NCBI RefSeq assembly: GCF_014145455.1 | Contig: NZ_JACIVB010000054.1 | Coordinates: forward strand, 248,001 to 312,000 | Direction of reading: 5' to 3' | Length of the DNA stretch: 64,000 nt | Source of the DNA: Limosilactobacillus rudii | GTDB lineage: Bacteria; Bacillota; Bacilli; Lactobacillales; Lactobacillaceae | In this document: in pieces, positions 7,334-15,237 of the stretch | Numbering within the stretch: position 1 is the stretch's first letter | Layout of the letters: every line of letters starts with the position of its first letter | Translations under genes and position numbers: made by a program | The notes under the pieces: model-generated | The model's database searches: none | What the model saw: the letters and a program-made list of their open reading frames with translations, nothing else | Told to the model about the DNA's origin: nothing

Positions 7334-8737
7334 CTAAATTAGTTTTTTTTCTCCTAAGTACTCTCTTAATTTCTTAAGCCCAGCTAACAATTCATCTCTA
7401 GAATTAGTTGCGGAAAGTGACACCCGCAGGAAACTTTCATTAGTAGTGGCCGCGACAGAGAAACGTTGAGAATGAAAACAACGTAAATGGCGAGAGAGGA
7501 GTTCCTTTTCAATATCTTTACCGCTTTTCCTACTATTTTTTAAAGGTAGCCGGCGAAAAAAGACGTTATTAGTTAATTCATTGGTCGGAGCAAATGGAAA
7601 GACGTGGTTGAATATACTATTCATTTTTTGCGCATAATTAATCTTTTCTTGGATAATTTTTTTAGCAACTCCCGATTGAATAGCATTAGTTGCAATCGCA
7701 GTATTAAGGGTTGAAGTCTTAACAGTAGTGTTAAAGAAGCCATTTTCTACCTGCCGCCCCATGGACTTTGGGTAGGCCAAATAAGCGACTCGTAAGCCGG
7801 ATGTAATAACCTTTGACATGCTACAGACGTAAAAAGTTTGCTGAGGGAGGAGCTGAAATATTTTGGGTGGGCGCGCGGGATTAGCTTTACTAAGAAAGCT
7901 CAAATAGTCATCTTCAATGATCTTTAATTGATGGTGTTTGGCTATTTGGGCAATCTCCTGGCGTCGGTGGGAGTCCAAAATTCTACCAGTTGGATTATTA
8001 TATTCCGGGATAATATATAATCCGTTAATATTATTTAACTTACATATTCGCTCTAGCTCTGCGGGGATCATCCCTTGTTCATCATTTTTAATAGCAATCA
8101 AGCGAACCCCATTTAACTTAGCAGTCGCAATGAAATTAGAATAGGTAAACTCATCGACCGCAATTAAGTCACCGGGTGAAAAAATAACATTGAGCAGTAA
8201 TGACAAAGAGTTTTCGCCACCAGCAGTGACAAGAACATTTTGTTCAGGCAAGAGCGGGTGACCAAGCCAAGTTAAATACTGGCGAAAAGCTGCCTTATCA
8301 ATATCACGACCAGTTGGAGAAGCGTAAGTTAACAGTTGAGAGGCTCCCAGCGATGCTACCTTACGAAGTGTTTTATCTAGCAGGTAGTTTGTTTGTTCAT
8401 ATGATGCGATAAAACCAAGATCGATCAGGTGTTGCGGGGAAGTGTTAATTGTTAATGGGTCGATACCACTGGGACTGACGTAGGTTCCTTTGCCAGTAAT
8501 TCCATATGTCAAGCCCAGCTGGGCACTTAATTTGTATACCCGAGTGATAGTCGTGAAGTTAACATCAAGGTAGTCAGCGAGTTCCCGTTGTGGTGGCAAC
8601 ATAGTCCCAGGCAAAAGGGAACCGTCTTCAATCGCTGCTTTTAATTCGTGCAGTAAAGATTTGTAGAGTGGGCGGTTAAGTCGCTCTTTATTTGGGTACC
8701 AACTGAGCGGATGGGAGTTAAAGTCATTGATAGGCAT
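7334..8737 (-). CDS. MocR-type regulator (GntR winged helix fused to aminotransferase-like domain)
   Basis: A PLP-binding transcription regulator of 467 residues. Residues about 22-90 are a GntR-type winged helix (GTMLPPQRELADYLDVNFTTITRVYKL). The rest is a type I aminotransferase fold with YNNPTG (246-251), the Asp of IIEDDYLSF (about 276) and the PLP lysine in VCSMSKV (Lys309), so cofactor binding appears intact. MocR proteins usually regulate the divergent neighbour in response to an amino acid or PLP-reactive compound. Here the divergent neighbour is the azlCD exporter, with a perfect inverted repeat between them. Start ATG follows AAGGAAG. Confidence 0.92.
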   Translation of the reverse strand: MPINDFNSHPLSWYPNKERLNRPLYKSLLHELKAAIEDGSLLPGTMLPPQRELADYLDVNFTTITRVYKLSAQLGLTYGITGKGTYVSPSGIDPLTINTSPQHLIDLGFIASYEQTNYLLDKTLRKVASLGASQLLTYASPTGRDIDKAAFRQYLTWLGHPLLPEQNVLVTAGGENSLSLLLNVIFSPGDLIAVDEFTYSNFIATAKLNGVRLIAIKNDEQGMIPAELERICKLNNINGLYIIPEYNNPTGRILDSHRRQEIAQIAKHHQLKIIEDDYLSFLSKANPARPPKIFQLLPQQTFYVCSMSKVITSGLRVAYLAYPKSMGRQVENGFFNTTVKTSTLNTAIATNAIQSGVAKKIIQEKINYAQKMNSIFNHVFPFAPTNELTNNVFFRRLPLKNSRKSGKDIEKELLSRHLRCFHSQRFSVAATTNESFLRVSLSATNSRDELLAGLKKLREYLGEKKLI

Positions 8738-8763
8738 AGTTTATATTCTTCCTTTTTATTGTA

Positions 8764-8791
8764 ATACATACAATTTAATTCTTGTATGTAT
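8764..8791. promoter_or_regulatory. MocR operator: perfect 10-base inverted repeat
   Basis: ATACATACAA (8764-8773) and TTGTATGTAT (8782-8791) are perfect complements around eight bases. The right arm includes the -35 of the azlC promoter, so binding would directly control azlCD. Confidence 0.65.
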
Positions 8792-8810
8792 ATTAGAATT
8801 CTCTTAGAAT
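8782..8810 (+). promoter_or_regulatory. azlC promoter
   Basis: TTGTAT (8782-8787) and TAGAAT (8805-8810) with a 17-base spacer; start codon 30 bases downstream. Confidence 0.6.
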
Positions 8811-8840
8811 AAAAGTCAAATCTTTTTGGGAGGAATTGAT

Positions 8841-9527
8841 ATGTCAAAGGAAGCTAAATTTGCCCTACAAAAAACACTTCCAGTAATGCTTGGCTTTTTA
8901 TTCCTTGGGACAAGTTATGGGATGTATATGCATAAGCTTGGTTTTAACTTTTTGTATCCCTTATCGATGGCTGCAATCATTTTTGCTGGTTCAATTGAAT
9001 TTATTATTGGCAACCTCTTAGTACAACACTTTCAGCCATTGACAGTTTTAATTTTGACTTTATTAGTAAATTCTCGCCATCTGTTTTATGGCATTACGAT
9101 GTTGAAAAAATATTCCAATACTGGCAAATTCAAGCCGTTTCTAATTTACGGTATGTGTGATGAATCATTTTCCCTGAATGCTACGCTTGAAGTACCGGCT
9201 AGCCTAAATCGGCCGTATGTATATTTTTATGTCACGTTATTTAATTACTGTAGTTGGGTTTTCGGCGCCGGACTCGGTGGACTTTTAGGTGGCTTGATCC
9301 GCCTTGACTTACAGGGATTAGATTTTGTGATGACGGCCTTATTTATTGTCCTTTTTACGGAACAATTAAAAACAGTTCGGTCACAGAAAAATGCCTTAAC
9401 TGGGTTTGCGTTTGCGATTGTTGGTTTGATGATTTGCGGACAAAATACTTTTTTATTAATTACCCTTTTATTATTGGTAGCTGCTTTTACGATAAATTAT
9501 TACCGAAAGGTTGGTGTTAGCAGATGA
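8841..9527 (+). CDS. azlC: AzlC-family branched-chain amino acid exporter, large subunit
   Basis: An inner-membrane protein of 228 residues with about six hydrophobic segments. AzlC features are FLGTSYGMYMHKLGFNFLYPLSMAAIIFAGSIEFI near the N terminus, NSRHLFYGITML in the middle and YGMCDESFSLN. AzlC and AzlD together export branched-chain amino acids or analogues. I start it at the ATG at 8841, because GGGAGG ends eight bases before it; the in-frame TTG at 8826 lies before that ribosome binding site. The stop overlaps azlD by four bases (ATGA). It is divergent from the MocR gene that probably controls it. Confidence 0.93.
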   Translation: MSKEAKFALQKTLPVMLGFLFLGTSYGMYMHKLGFNFLYPLSMAAIIFAGSIEFIIGNLLVQHFQPLTVLILTLLVNSRHLFYGITMLKKYSNTGKFKPFLIYGMCDESFSLNATLEVPASLNRPYVYFYVTLFNYCSWVFGAGLGGLLGGLIRLDLQGLDFVMTALFIVLFTEQLKTVRSQKNALTGFAFAIVGLMICGQNTFLLITLLLLVAAFTINYYRKVGVSR

Positions 9528-9850
9528 CCCTTACCCAGCAGATGCTATCAATTTTGATTGCGGCCATTGTTACGATGGCGACACGGTTTATTCCGTTTTT
9601 AATGTTTAACCAAAGTAAACCCTTATCACCATACATTGAACGGCTTGGGCAATTTTTACCAGCAGCTATCATGGGAGTCCTTGTTGTGTACTGCTATCGT
9701 GAAATATCGCTTGCAGAGCCACAGAAGTCATTATTGGAAATCTTAGCCGGAGTATTAACACTTGTCATTCATCTGTGGAAGGGCAATATGCCATTATCGA
9801 TTTTGACAGGGACTGGTTTTTATATGTTGATGGTTAATCTTTTTTTATAA
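9524..9850 (+). CDS. azlD: AzlD-family branched-chain amino acid transport protein
   Basis: The small subunit of the AzlCD exporter, 108 residues, four hydrophobic helices. It shows TMATRFIPFLMF near the start, LGQFLPAAIMGVLVVYC, and HLWKGNMPLSILTGTGFYM near the end, all usual for AzlD. It overlaps azlC by the ATGA motif, which indicates translational coupling. No clear terminator follows at once; the decayed repeat-family hairpin lies about 100 bases downstream. Confidence 0.93.
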   Translation: MTLTQQMLSILIAAIVTMATRFIPFLMFNQSKPLSPYIERLGQFLPAAIMGVLVVYCYREISLAEPQKSLLEILAGVLTLVIHLWKGNMPLSILTGTGFYMLMVNLFL

Positions 9851-9900
9851 TACTGATGTAAACAAAAAGAGTCATGCTGCAACATGGCTCTCTTGAGATT

Positions 9901-9987
9901 ACTAAGTGTTGTTGATAATGCCTAATCTCATTTGTGACATGACATCAGACACCATCTAAGCCGCTAAACTTAGGGATGGTGGTTTAA
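9901..9987 (+). repeat. Direct repeat B, copy 1, left of the LysM cassette
   Basis: Begins ACTAAGTGTTGTTGATAATG, continues with CCTAATCTCATTTGTGACA and ends in the repeat-family hairpin. It aligns with 11647-11725 with only scattered changes. Confidence 0.7.
9950..9986 (+). terminator. Terminator-like hairpin, repeat-family copy 3 (weakened T-run)
   Basis: CACCATC pairs with GATGGTG (9975-9981), but the tail reads GTTTAATTTT rather than a clean T-run, so termination may be weak. Confidence 0.5.
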
Positions 9988-10099
9988 TTTTATAATTAAT
10001 TAACTAACTTTGCTAATTATCATCTATTGAATGCCGATATTCTTAGCAGTAAAATAAAATTTGTATTATATAGCTTTTAATATTAGGGGAGAGTATCTT

Positions 10100-11146
10100 A
10101 TGAAAATCAATAAAAAGCGACTTACTGCTACACTTATGACAGCAGTTTTAGCTGGTTCAGTGATAGTAGGTTCAGTAGCGATGGCTGATGCTAATAGTGC
10201 TAGTGGGTCGCCAGAAGAACAGGCTGATATTACCAATTGGATTGCTAATACGCCTGAACAAATTTCAAATAATATGGCGATGCAACACATTAACACCAAT
10301 AACTTAAATGGAACTCGGTATGTTATTCAATGGGGTGACACCTTATCAGGGATTTCTGCTGCAACAGGAATTTCAGTTGCTAAGCTTTGTTATGACAATA
10401 ATATTCAAAATGCTAATTTAATTTTTGCTGGGGATGTTTTAGTCTTAGACCGGACTGGGAGTGTTCCAGCTGGGTATGACCCCAATGTGAACCCATATGC
10501 AGTTGCACAAACCAAAGTGACGATTAATAATGGCCCAACAACGGTTAATATTGCAGTACAACCACAGTCAATCGTTAAGAATTATGATCAATCAGATAAT
10601 TCAAACCATTCAATGACAATCTATAAAGCTGGTACGGCTAATGACAGCAATAATAATGAAGCAAAGGAAAACGAAAATAGTTCTACTAGATCAACTAAGA
10701 AGCACCATTCATCATCTATTAGTGCTGCAGATATTGTCAGTGGCTTAACTGACGCAAATGATAATAGTAAATTATCATTTGATGAAGGTGATGGTGGTAG
10801 TGATGCTGACGAACTTAATGTTAGTTCAGCTACTATTTTAAAGAATGCTAAAAAAGATAATTATGATGCTATCTTAAGTGAAATTGTAGATGCGCTTGGT
10901 TCGAAAGCTAAGAAAGATGTTACTATTTACATTGAAGAAGATGACAACGAGATTCATGTTTATGCTAGTGTAAATGATGACAATAGTAGTAGCGATGAGA
11001 GTAGCGTCAAAGATAATAGTGATGATGTAGATAGTAGTAGTGAAAGTGATAGTGACAGCGATAACAGCCAAAGTAGCAGTGATGACGATAGTAGCAGTCA
11101 AGCTACCACCAGCGATTATGATACTGACACTTCTGATGATGAATAA
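10100..11146 (+). CDS. Secreted LysM-domain cell-wall protein with acidic Ser/Asp-rich tail
   Basis: A surface protein of 348 residues. Residues 1-29 are a signal peptide (KKRLTATLMTAVLAGS..., cleavage after VAMA). One LysM domain (about 73-116, RYVIQWGDTLSGISAATGISVAKL...) binds peptidoglycan non-covalently. After residue 200 the protein becomes low-complexity: a Lys/His/Ser patch, then a strongly acidic Ser-Asp tail that runs to the end. No LPxTG motif and no hydrolase domain is visible. I start at ATG 10100, after GGGGAGAG; the longer frame from TTG 10061 would place extra residues before the signal peptide. The next gene is 12 bases downstream and is probably co-transcribed. Confidence 0.88.
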   Translation: MKINKKRLTATLMTAVLAGSVIVGSVAMADANSASGSPEEQADITNWIANTPEQISNNMAMQHINTNNLNGTRYVIQWGDTLSGISAATGISVAKLCYDNNIQNANLIFAGDVLVLDRTGSVPAGYDPNVNPYAVAQTKVTINNGPTTVNIAVQPQSIVKNYDQSDNSNHSMTIYKAGTANDSNNNEAKENENSSTRSTKKHHSSSISAADIVSGLTDANDNSKLSFDEGDGGSDADELNVSSATILKNAKKDNYDAILSEIVDALGSKAKKDVTIYIEEDDNEIHVYASVNDDNSSSDESSVKDNSDDVDSSSESDSDSDNSQSSSDDDSSSQATTSDYDTDTSDDE

Positions 11147-11158
11147 TAGGAGATAAAG

Positions 11159-11623
11159 ATGCAAAAGAAAACAAAGATTATTCTTTCGGTTGTTATTGCC
11201 TTGATCGTTATCTGTGGTGGCTTTTACTTTTATGCTAGTCATTCAGTAGCTAAGCGCCTACCTGGTCATGTTTACGAATATACTTCCGTTTCTGGAAATC
11301 GAAATGCTTATATGACATTTGCTAAGAATGGTGACCAAGTTGTTATTACGCCAAACAAGGATGAAGCACTTAAGGCTAATAATAGCAATGATGATTTTCA
11401 AGAAGTTTACCAGGATAATGCAAAGAATGGTAAATGGTATTATAAGGCACAAGGAAGTAAGCTGACATTATCGAAACTCCAAGACGGCAAAGTATCTTTG
11501 TGGCAATATAATCGAATGTTGGCTCTTGGTAAGAAAATGCGTGCTGGTAGTTTTACTTACCAAATAGCTAATGCCGGTCAAGGGGTTGACCATAAGGCAA
11601 CAAAATTTGAACAAATTCACTAA
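11159..11623 (+). CDS. Small membrane-anchored extracellular protein, unknown function
   Basis: A 154-residue protein with an N-terminal hydrophobic segment (residues about 8-27, IILSVVIALIVICGGFYFYA) preceded by lysines, so the rest lies outside the membrane. Cys19 sits inside the segment without a proper lipobox. The outer part reads GHVYEYTSVSGNRNAYMTFAKNGDQVVITPN and ends WQYNRMLALGKKMRAGSFTYQI, which resembles small beta-rich lipoprotein-like domains; I do not recognise a named family. AGGAG precedes the ATG. It follows the LysM gene by 12 bases and is followed by a strong terminator. Confidence 0.7.
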   Translation: MQKKTKIILSVVIALIVICGGFYFYASHSVAKRLPGHVYEYTSVSGNRNAYMTFAKNGDQVVITPNKDEALKANNSNDDFQEVYQDNAKNGKWYYKAQGSKLTLSKLQDGKVSLWQYNRMLALGKKMRAGSFTYQIANAGQGVDHKATKFEQIH

Positions 11624-11646
11624 AAGATTTTAAGACACAGGGGTTA

Positions 11647-11725
11647 ATAAGTATTATTGACAATGCCTAATCTTATTTGTGATATTGAGACTAAACACCA
11701 TCTAAACTTAGGGATGGTGTTTTTA
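11647..11725 (+). repeat. Direct repeat B, copy 2, right of the LysM cassette
   Basis: ATAAGTATTATTGACAATG, then CCTAATCTTATTTGTGATA and the hairpin, matching 9901-9987. The two copies bracket the LysM gene and its partner. Confidence 0.7.
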
Positions 11726-11730
11726 TTTTT
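11694..11730 (+). terminator. Terminator, repeat-family copy 4
   Basis: AACACCATC (11694-11702) pairs with GATGGTGTT (11713-11721), followed by TTTTATTTTT. Confidence 0.85.
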
Positions 11731-11747
11731 GACATGATTAAAAACTC

Positions 11748-11778
11748 TTGACTATGACGTTTGGTTACAGTTTATATT
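11748..11778 (+). promoter_or_regulatory. MerR-type promoter with 19-base spacer and internal dyad
   Basis: TTGACT (11748-11753) and TATATT (11773-11778) are separated by 19 bases instead of 17. The spacer region holds the imperfect dyad ACTATGAC (11751-11758) / GTTACAGT (11764-11771). This is the layout of promoters that MerR-family proteins activate by untwisting DNA. Confidence 0.65.
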
Positions 11779-11812
11779 TAAAGCATAATCTAGTAAAAAG
11801 AGGGCTTTTATA

Positions 11813-12802
11813 ATGACTAAAGATACAATGAAAGCAATTCAACTTACCGAACCATGTCAAGCTAATGAATTGGTACCAACAGAAGTAAACATTCCTGAAT
11901 TAAAGCCAGGCTATGCCCTGATCAAAGTGAAGGCATTTGGCGTTAATGAGTCGGAAGTAACAAGCCGAAAGGGCGAATCATCGGCTGATTTTAAATTTCC
12001 ACGAATTTTAGGGATTGAAGGAGTAGGGGTTGTTGAAAAGGTCAACCCCGGTTCATCGTTTAAGCCGGGGCAAAAAGTAGCAACGATGATGGGCGGCATG
12101 GGTCGCGCAATTGATGGCTCCTATGCTGAATATATGTTGATTAAAGAGAAAAATCTAATTCCATTTGAAAGTAATCTAGATTGGTCGATTTTAGGGGCTT
12201 TGCCCGAAATGCTTCAAACTTCATATGGCTCCTTAATGCAAGGTCTTCAACTTGAAAAGGGTGATTTACTCTTAGTACGTGGCGGCAGCTCAACGGTTGG
12301 CTTAATGTCATCAGTTTTAGCTCACCAAATGGGCGCTAAAGTAATTGCTTCGACACGAAACCAAGCTAAGCTAAGCGAGATGGAAAAGTTAGGAATTGAT
12401 TATCCAGTTTTAGACGACCAAGATTTTGTTAAACGCGTTAACAAAATTGCACCCCATAAAGTTGATAAAGTCCTAGAATTAGTTGGCTTTACTACCCTAT
12501 TTCAGGATATGAAACTAATTAAGCAAGGTGGCTTTGTTTGTTTTACAGGAGCACTTGGCGGACAGTGGACTTTGAATAACTTTTCGCCATTTATGATTCC
12601 AACGGGCGTCTTTCTTACCAGTTATGCTGGTGAGGCGAAGGACTTGCCAACTAAATACTTTAGCCATGTCCTTAAATTGATTGAGGAAAAGAAGTTAGTA
12701 GTACCGATTGCTAAGGTCTATCACGGCTTAGATGAGGTTGGCGCTGCCCAGGCTAATCTTGAATCTGGAAAGTTTAGCGGTAAGCATGTTGTCGTCTTGT
12801 AA
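11813..12802 (+). CDS. Zinc-independent MDR alcohol dehydrogenase / quinone oxidoreductase
   Basis: An NAD(P)H-dependent oxidoreductase of 329 residues, medium-chain dehydrogenase superfamily. It has the GroES-like N-terminal half (GYALIKVKAFGVNESEVTSRKGE, then RILGIEGVGVVEKV) and a Rossmann half (LLVRGGSSTVGLMSSVLAHQMGAKVIASTR). The cysteines of the structural zinc site are absent, as in quinone reductases. Substrates are likely quinones or reactive carbonyls. Expression is probably switched by the MerR-type promoter before it and the MerR gene 12 bases after it. GAGGGC lies before the ATG. Confidence 0.9.
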   Translation: MTKDTMKAIQLTEPCQANELVPTEVNIPELKPGYALIKVKAFGVNESEVTSRKGESSADFKFPRILGIEGVGVVEKVNPGSSFKPGQKVATMMGGMGRAIDGSYAEYMLIKEKNLIPFESNLDWSILGALPEMLQTSYGSLMQGLQLEKGDLLLVRGGSSTVGLMSSVLAHQMGAKVIASTRNQAKLSEMEKLGIDYPVLDDQDFVKRVNKIAPHKVDKVLELVGFTTLFQDMKLIKQGGFVCFTGALGGQWTLNNFSPFMIPTGVFLTSYAGEAKDLPTKYFSHVLKLIEEKKLVVPIAKVYHGLDEVGAAQANLESGKFSGKHVVVL

Positions 12803-12814
12803 AGGAAAATTCTA

Positions 12815-13636
12815 ATGAAAAGAACAGACTTAATGACCATTTCACAATTTGCCAAGATAGTCGGGACTACTAGGCGGACCCTTATTTTTTATGATCAAAA
12901 GGGAATCTTTAAACCGGTTGAAACTATGGATAATGGTTATCGTTACTACTCTTATGGACAAATCTATCAGATAAACTTTATCCTAGGCCTGCGGGAACTT
13001 GGCCTTTCAGTAGAAGAAATAAAGGATTACCTAAATGATAATAATTCAGAATCTTTAAATAAAAGGTTAGGGACATTAAAGGAAAAAGTACGGTTACGGA
13101 TAAAGAGTTTGCAGCAAGTTTTAGCAATCTTAGACCAAAAGGAAGAAAACAATCTTCAATTGGCTAATGTTGATTTTTATGTTGCCAAAAGGTGTTTTTT
13201 ACCGCTTCGTGATTTTTGGTGTTCAGATTTTAAGGTTGATTGTTCTGAACAAGAAATTGCCCAGGCTTATAGTAGTTTTTACCAGCAGCTTGGGACCGGA
13301 GTAATGGCAAATAAAAGTTTATCTGGCTTTTTAACTGATTTGCCCCAGGCACGTGCTAATCAATATGCTGATTCAGGCTTTCGGATAATTAAGGAAAAGT
13401 CGTTTGATAACCAAGTAAGGGTTCCGGTTATTAATCAACCAAGTGGCGAATACGTGGTTGCAAAGGTGGAGAATAGTGGTCAGGGAATTGAAAAGGGTCT
13501 TGCGGCTATTCGGCAATTAGTTGCTGACGCGCATTTAAAAATCGGTGCTGACCTTTGGCAATTCAACTTAGGAGTTGATGTTAAACATCTCGGCTTAACG
13601 GAAAATAGCATTTTAGCCTATCGTATTCTTCATTAA
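12815..13636 (+). CDS. MerR-family regulator with C-terminal GyrI-like effector domain
   Basis: A 273-residue regulator. The MerR helix-turn-helix (about 7-75) reads TISQFAKIVGTTRRTLIFYDQKGIF followed by NGYRYYSYGQIYQINFILGLRELGLSVEEI. A coiled helix (about 85-115) dimerises the protein. From about 120 onward the sequence resembles a GyrI/BmrR-type effector domain (FYVAKRCFLPLRDFW...). This resembles multidrug or toxic-compound sensors. It is the second gene of an operon behind its own probable target promoter, so it is likely autoregulated. AAGGAAAA precedes the start. Confidence 0.9.
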   Translation: MKRTDLMTISQFAKIVGTTRRTLIFYDQKGIFKPVETMDNGYRYYSYGQIYQINFILGLRELGLSVEEIKDYLNDNNSESLNKRLGTLKEKVRLRIKSLQQVLAILDQKEENNLQLANVDFYVAKRCFLPLRDFWCSDFKVDCSEQEIAQAYSSFYQQLGTGVMANKSLSGFLTDLPQARANQYADSGFRIIKEKSFDNQVRVPVINQPSGEYVVAKVENSGQGIEKGLAAIRQLVADAHLKIGADLWQFNLGVDVKHLGLTENSILAYRILH

Positions 13637-13644
13637 ATTAGGCG

Positions 13645-13673
13645 TTGTTCCTTTATCGAAATTGTAATATAAT
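13645..13673 (+). promoter_or_regulatory. Promoter of the TerB-ATPase-helicase operon
   Basis: TTGTTC (13645-13650), 17-base spacer, perfect TATAAT (13668-13673). Transcription should start near 13680, directly before the LexA-like box. Confidence 0.7.
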
Positions 13674-13683
13674 GGTAGCTATG

Positions 13684-13697
13684 CGAACAAACGTTCA
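13684..13697. promoter_or_regulatory. LexA/DinR (SOS) box upstream of the defence operon
   Basis: CGAACAAACGTTCA matches the Gram-positive LexA consensus CGAACRNRYGTTYC at 13 of 14 positions. It lies between the predicted transcription start and the AAGGAGGG ribosome binding site, where a bound repressor would block transcription. Confidence 0.7.
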
Positions 13698-13713
13698 AAA
13701 AAGGAGGGCGATT

Positions 13714-15225
13714 ATGCGGCAGAATAATGAGAAGGCACCACTAGAGCATCTTATCTATGTACCTCCTGTTTCCCCGCGGACTGTTTACCATGATACGCCG
13801 TTATCTTTTACCAAGCGGGCCGTTCCTTTTGCTAAGTCACGGCAAATTCCCCAGAAAATTTTAAAAATGAACTCCTTATATGACTATACTTTGCCGCCAT
13901 TGACCGGTAGAGCAAAGAATTTTTATGTTCAAGGGCAAAATATGGCAAATTATCAAGATGATTATGATTATCAGGGGTCCTTTCATCGCTATTTTCCGGT
14001 TTACCATGATATGACGACGGCACAGTTACGCGGGTATTTTACTTGGCGGACTAAGATAAGAGCTGGCAAATATCAAAAGACGTCTGCATCATTTGTGTAT
14101 GTTTACCTTTACGAATTGATTAATCAGGTTGGGGTTACATCGCCATTAGATGGCTACCATAAATTAATCACCTTTAAAGATAAGTATATGGATTTTATGG
14201 ATGCACGAATGGTCAAAAATATTGATCAGTGGCTCCGTGATTATGTGATTTATTACCAATTAGGATCTGAATATATAAAAAAACATTTTGCAGATCAAAT
14301 TGCCGATAATATTGCTTACGGTACACTAGTTGACGTAACCGATATTCCAGCAGGGGATGTATTGGCTGCTTTAGATTCACTATCATCATACCAACTAGAT
14401 CACTGTCCTCTGAAAAAACAAGATCCGTCCTTATTAGCAGCAATCGTAAAAAGTGTATGGCAACGGTTATGTGCATTACCCGATGAAGATATTTGCAAGG
14501 ATTTGCTTGGTTGGCAAGGAGAGAGTGTTCAGCGGCCTTTCGCTAATGCCGTGTTTTATAATCAGCAAATTAATCAGCCATTTACTTGTAAAGTAGATGA
14601 TTATTGCACCTATACTTATCACCAAGGAAAATGGACCTATCAATACTATCTCCCGGCAAAACGTCAGGCCCAAAAAATCGGCAGCCTTTTGCATGAAATT
14701 GACCGGTTAATTCGGCAGAAACTGCGGGTGGGGCGGCCATTAAAGCCACGTCCATTACGGGCTAAACTACTTGCAGAAATAAAGCCGGCCATTTTAGCAG
14801 CACAACGTCAAGTCGAAGCTGCTCGCCGCCCGAAAGTTAAAATTGATTTAGCTCATCTTGGTCAGATTCGCGCAGATGCTTCTATTACGCAGGAGAATTT
14901 ACTAACAGACGAGGAACGCAAGGCGGAAAAAGAAGAAGCAGGACAGACTAAGCAACCAGCAACAAACAGTCAGTCACCAATGCCTTCACCACTTAATGAC
15001 CTTGGACTAAGTGCTGATGAGCAATACCTTTTGACTAAATTGTTAGCGGGAGAAGAGTGGTCAGACTACTTTAAGCAACGTCATTTGATGGTTAGTGTGG
15101 TTGTTGATCGTATTAATGACAAGTTATTTGATGAGATTGGTGATACCGTAATTGAATTTGATGCTCAAGATCGTCCCCAAATTATTGAAGATTACTGTGA
15201 AGATATAAAGGAATTAATTAGTTAG
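13714..15225 (+). CDS. sngA: TerB_N/TerB_C domain protein, Shango defence component
   Basis: A cytoplasmic protein of 503 residues. The TerB_N region (about 60-270) has the family core RYFPVYHDM...QLRGYFTWRTKIRAG near residues 92-118. The C-terminal part resembles TerB_C, ending VVDRINDKLFDEIGDTVIEFD. A Lys/Glu-rich linker sits before it. This domain pair next to a BrxD-like ATPase and an Lhr-like helicase is the composition of the Shango anti-phage system. I start at ATG 13714, because AAGGAGGG lies seven bases upstream; in-frame starts at 13645 and later lie upstream of it, across the promoter and LexA box. The ATPase gene follows after 12 bases. Its exact biochemical role is not established. 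Confidence 0.8.
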   Translation: MRQNNEKAPLEHLIYVPPVSPRTVYHDTPLSFTKRAVPFAKSRQIPQKILKMNSLYDYTLPPLTGRAKNFYVQGQNMANYQDDYDYQGSFHRYFPVYHDMTTAQLRGYFTWRTKIRAGKYQKTSASFVYVYLYELINQVGVTSPLDGYHKLITFKDKYMDFMDARMVKNIDQWLRDYVIYYQLGSEYIKKHFADQIADNIAYGTLVDVTDIPAGDVLAALDSLSSYQLDHCPLKKQDPSLLAAIVKSVWQRLCALPDEDICKDLLGWQGESVQRPFANAVFYNQQINQPFTCKVDDYCTYTYHQGKWTYQYYLPAKRQAQKIGSLLHEIDRLIRQKLRVGRPLKPRPLRAKLLAEIKPAILAAQRQVEAARRPKVKIDLAHLGQIRADASITQENLLTDEERKAEKEEAGQTKQPATNSQSPMPSPLNDLGLSADEQYLLTKLLAGEEWSDYFKQRHLMVSVVVDRINDKLFDEIGDTVIEFDAQDRPQIIEDYCEDIKELIS

Positions 15226-15237
15226 CGGAGGAGAAAA

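Noticed and set aside
13645-13713. Longer start for the TerB protein (from 13645)
   Set aside because: It would place coding sequence over the promoter and LexA box; the AAGGAGGG at 13701 points to ATG 13714.
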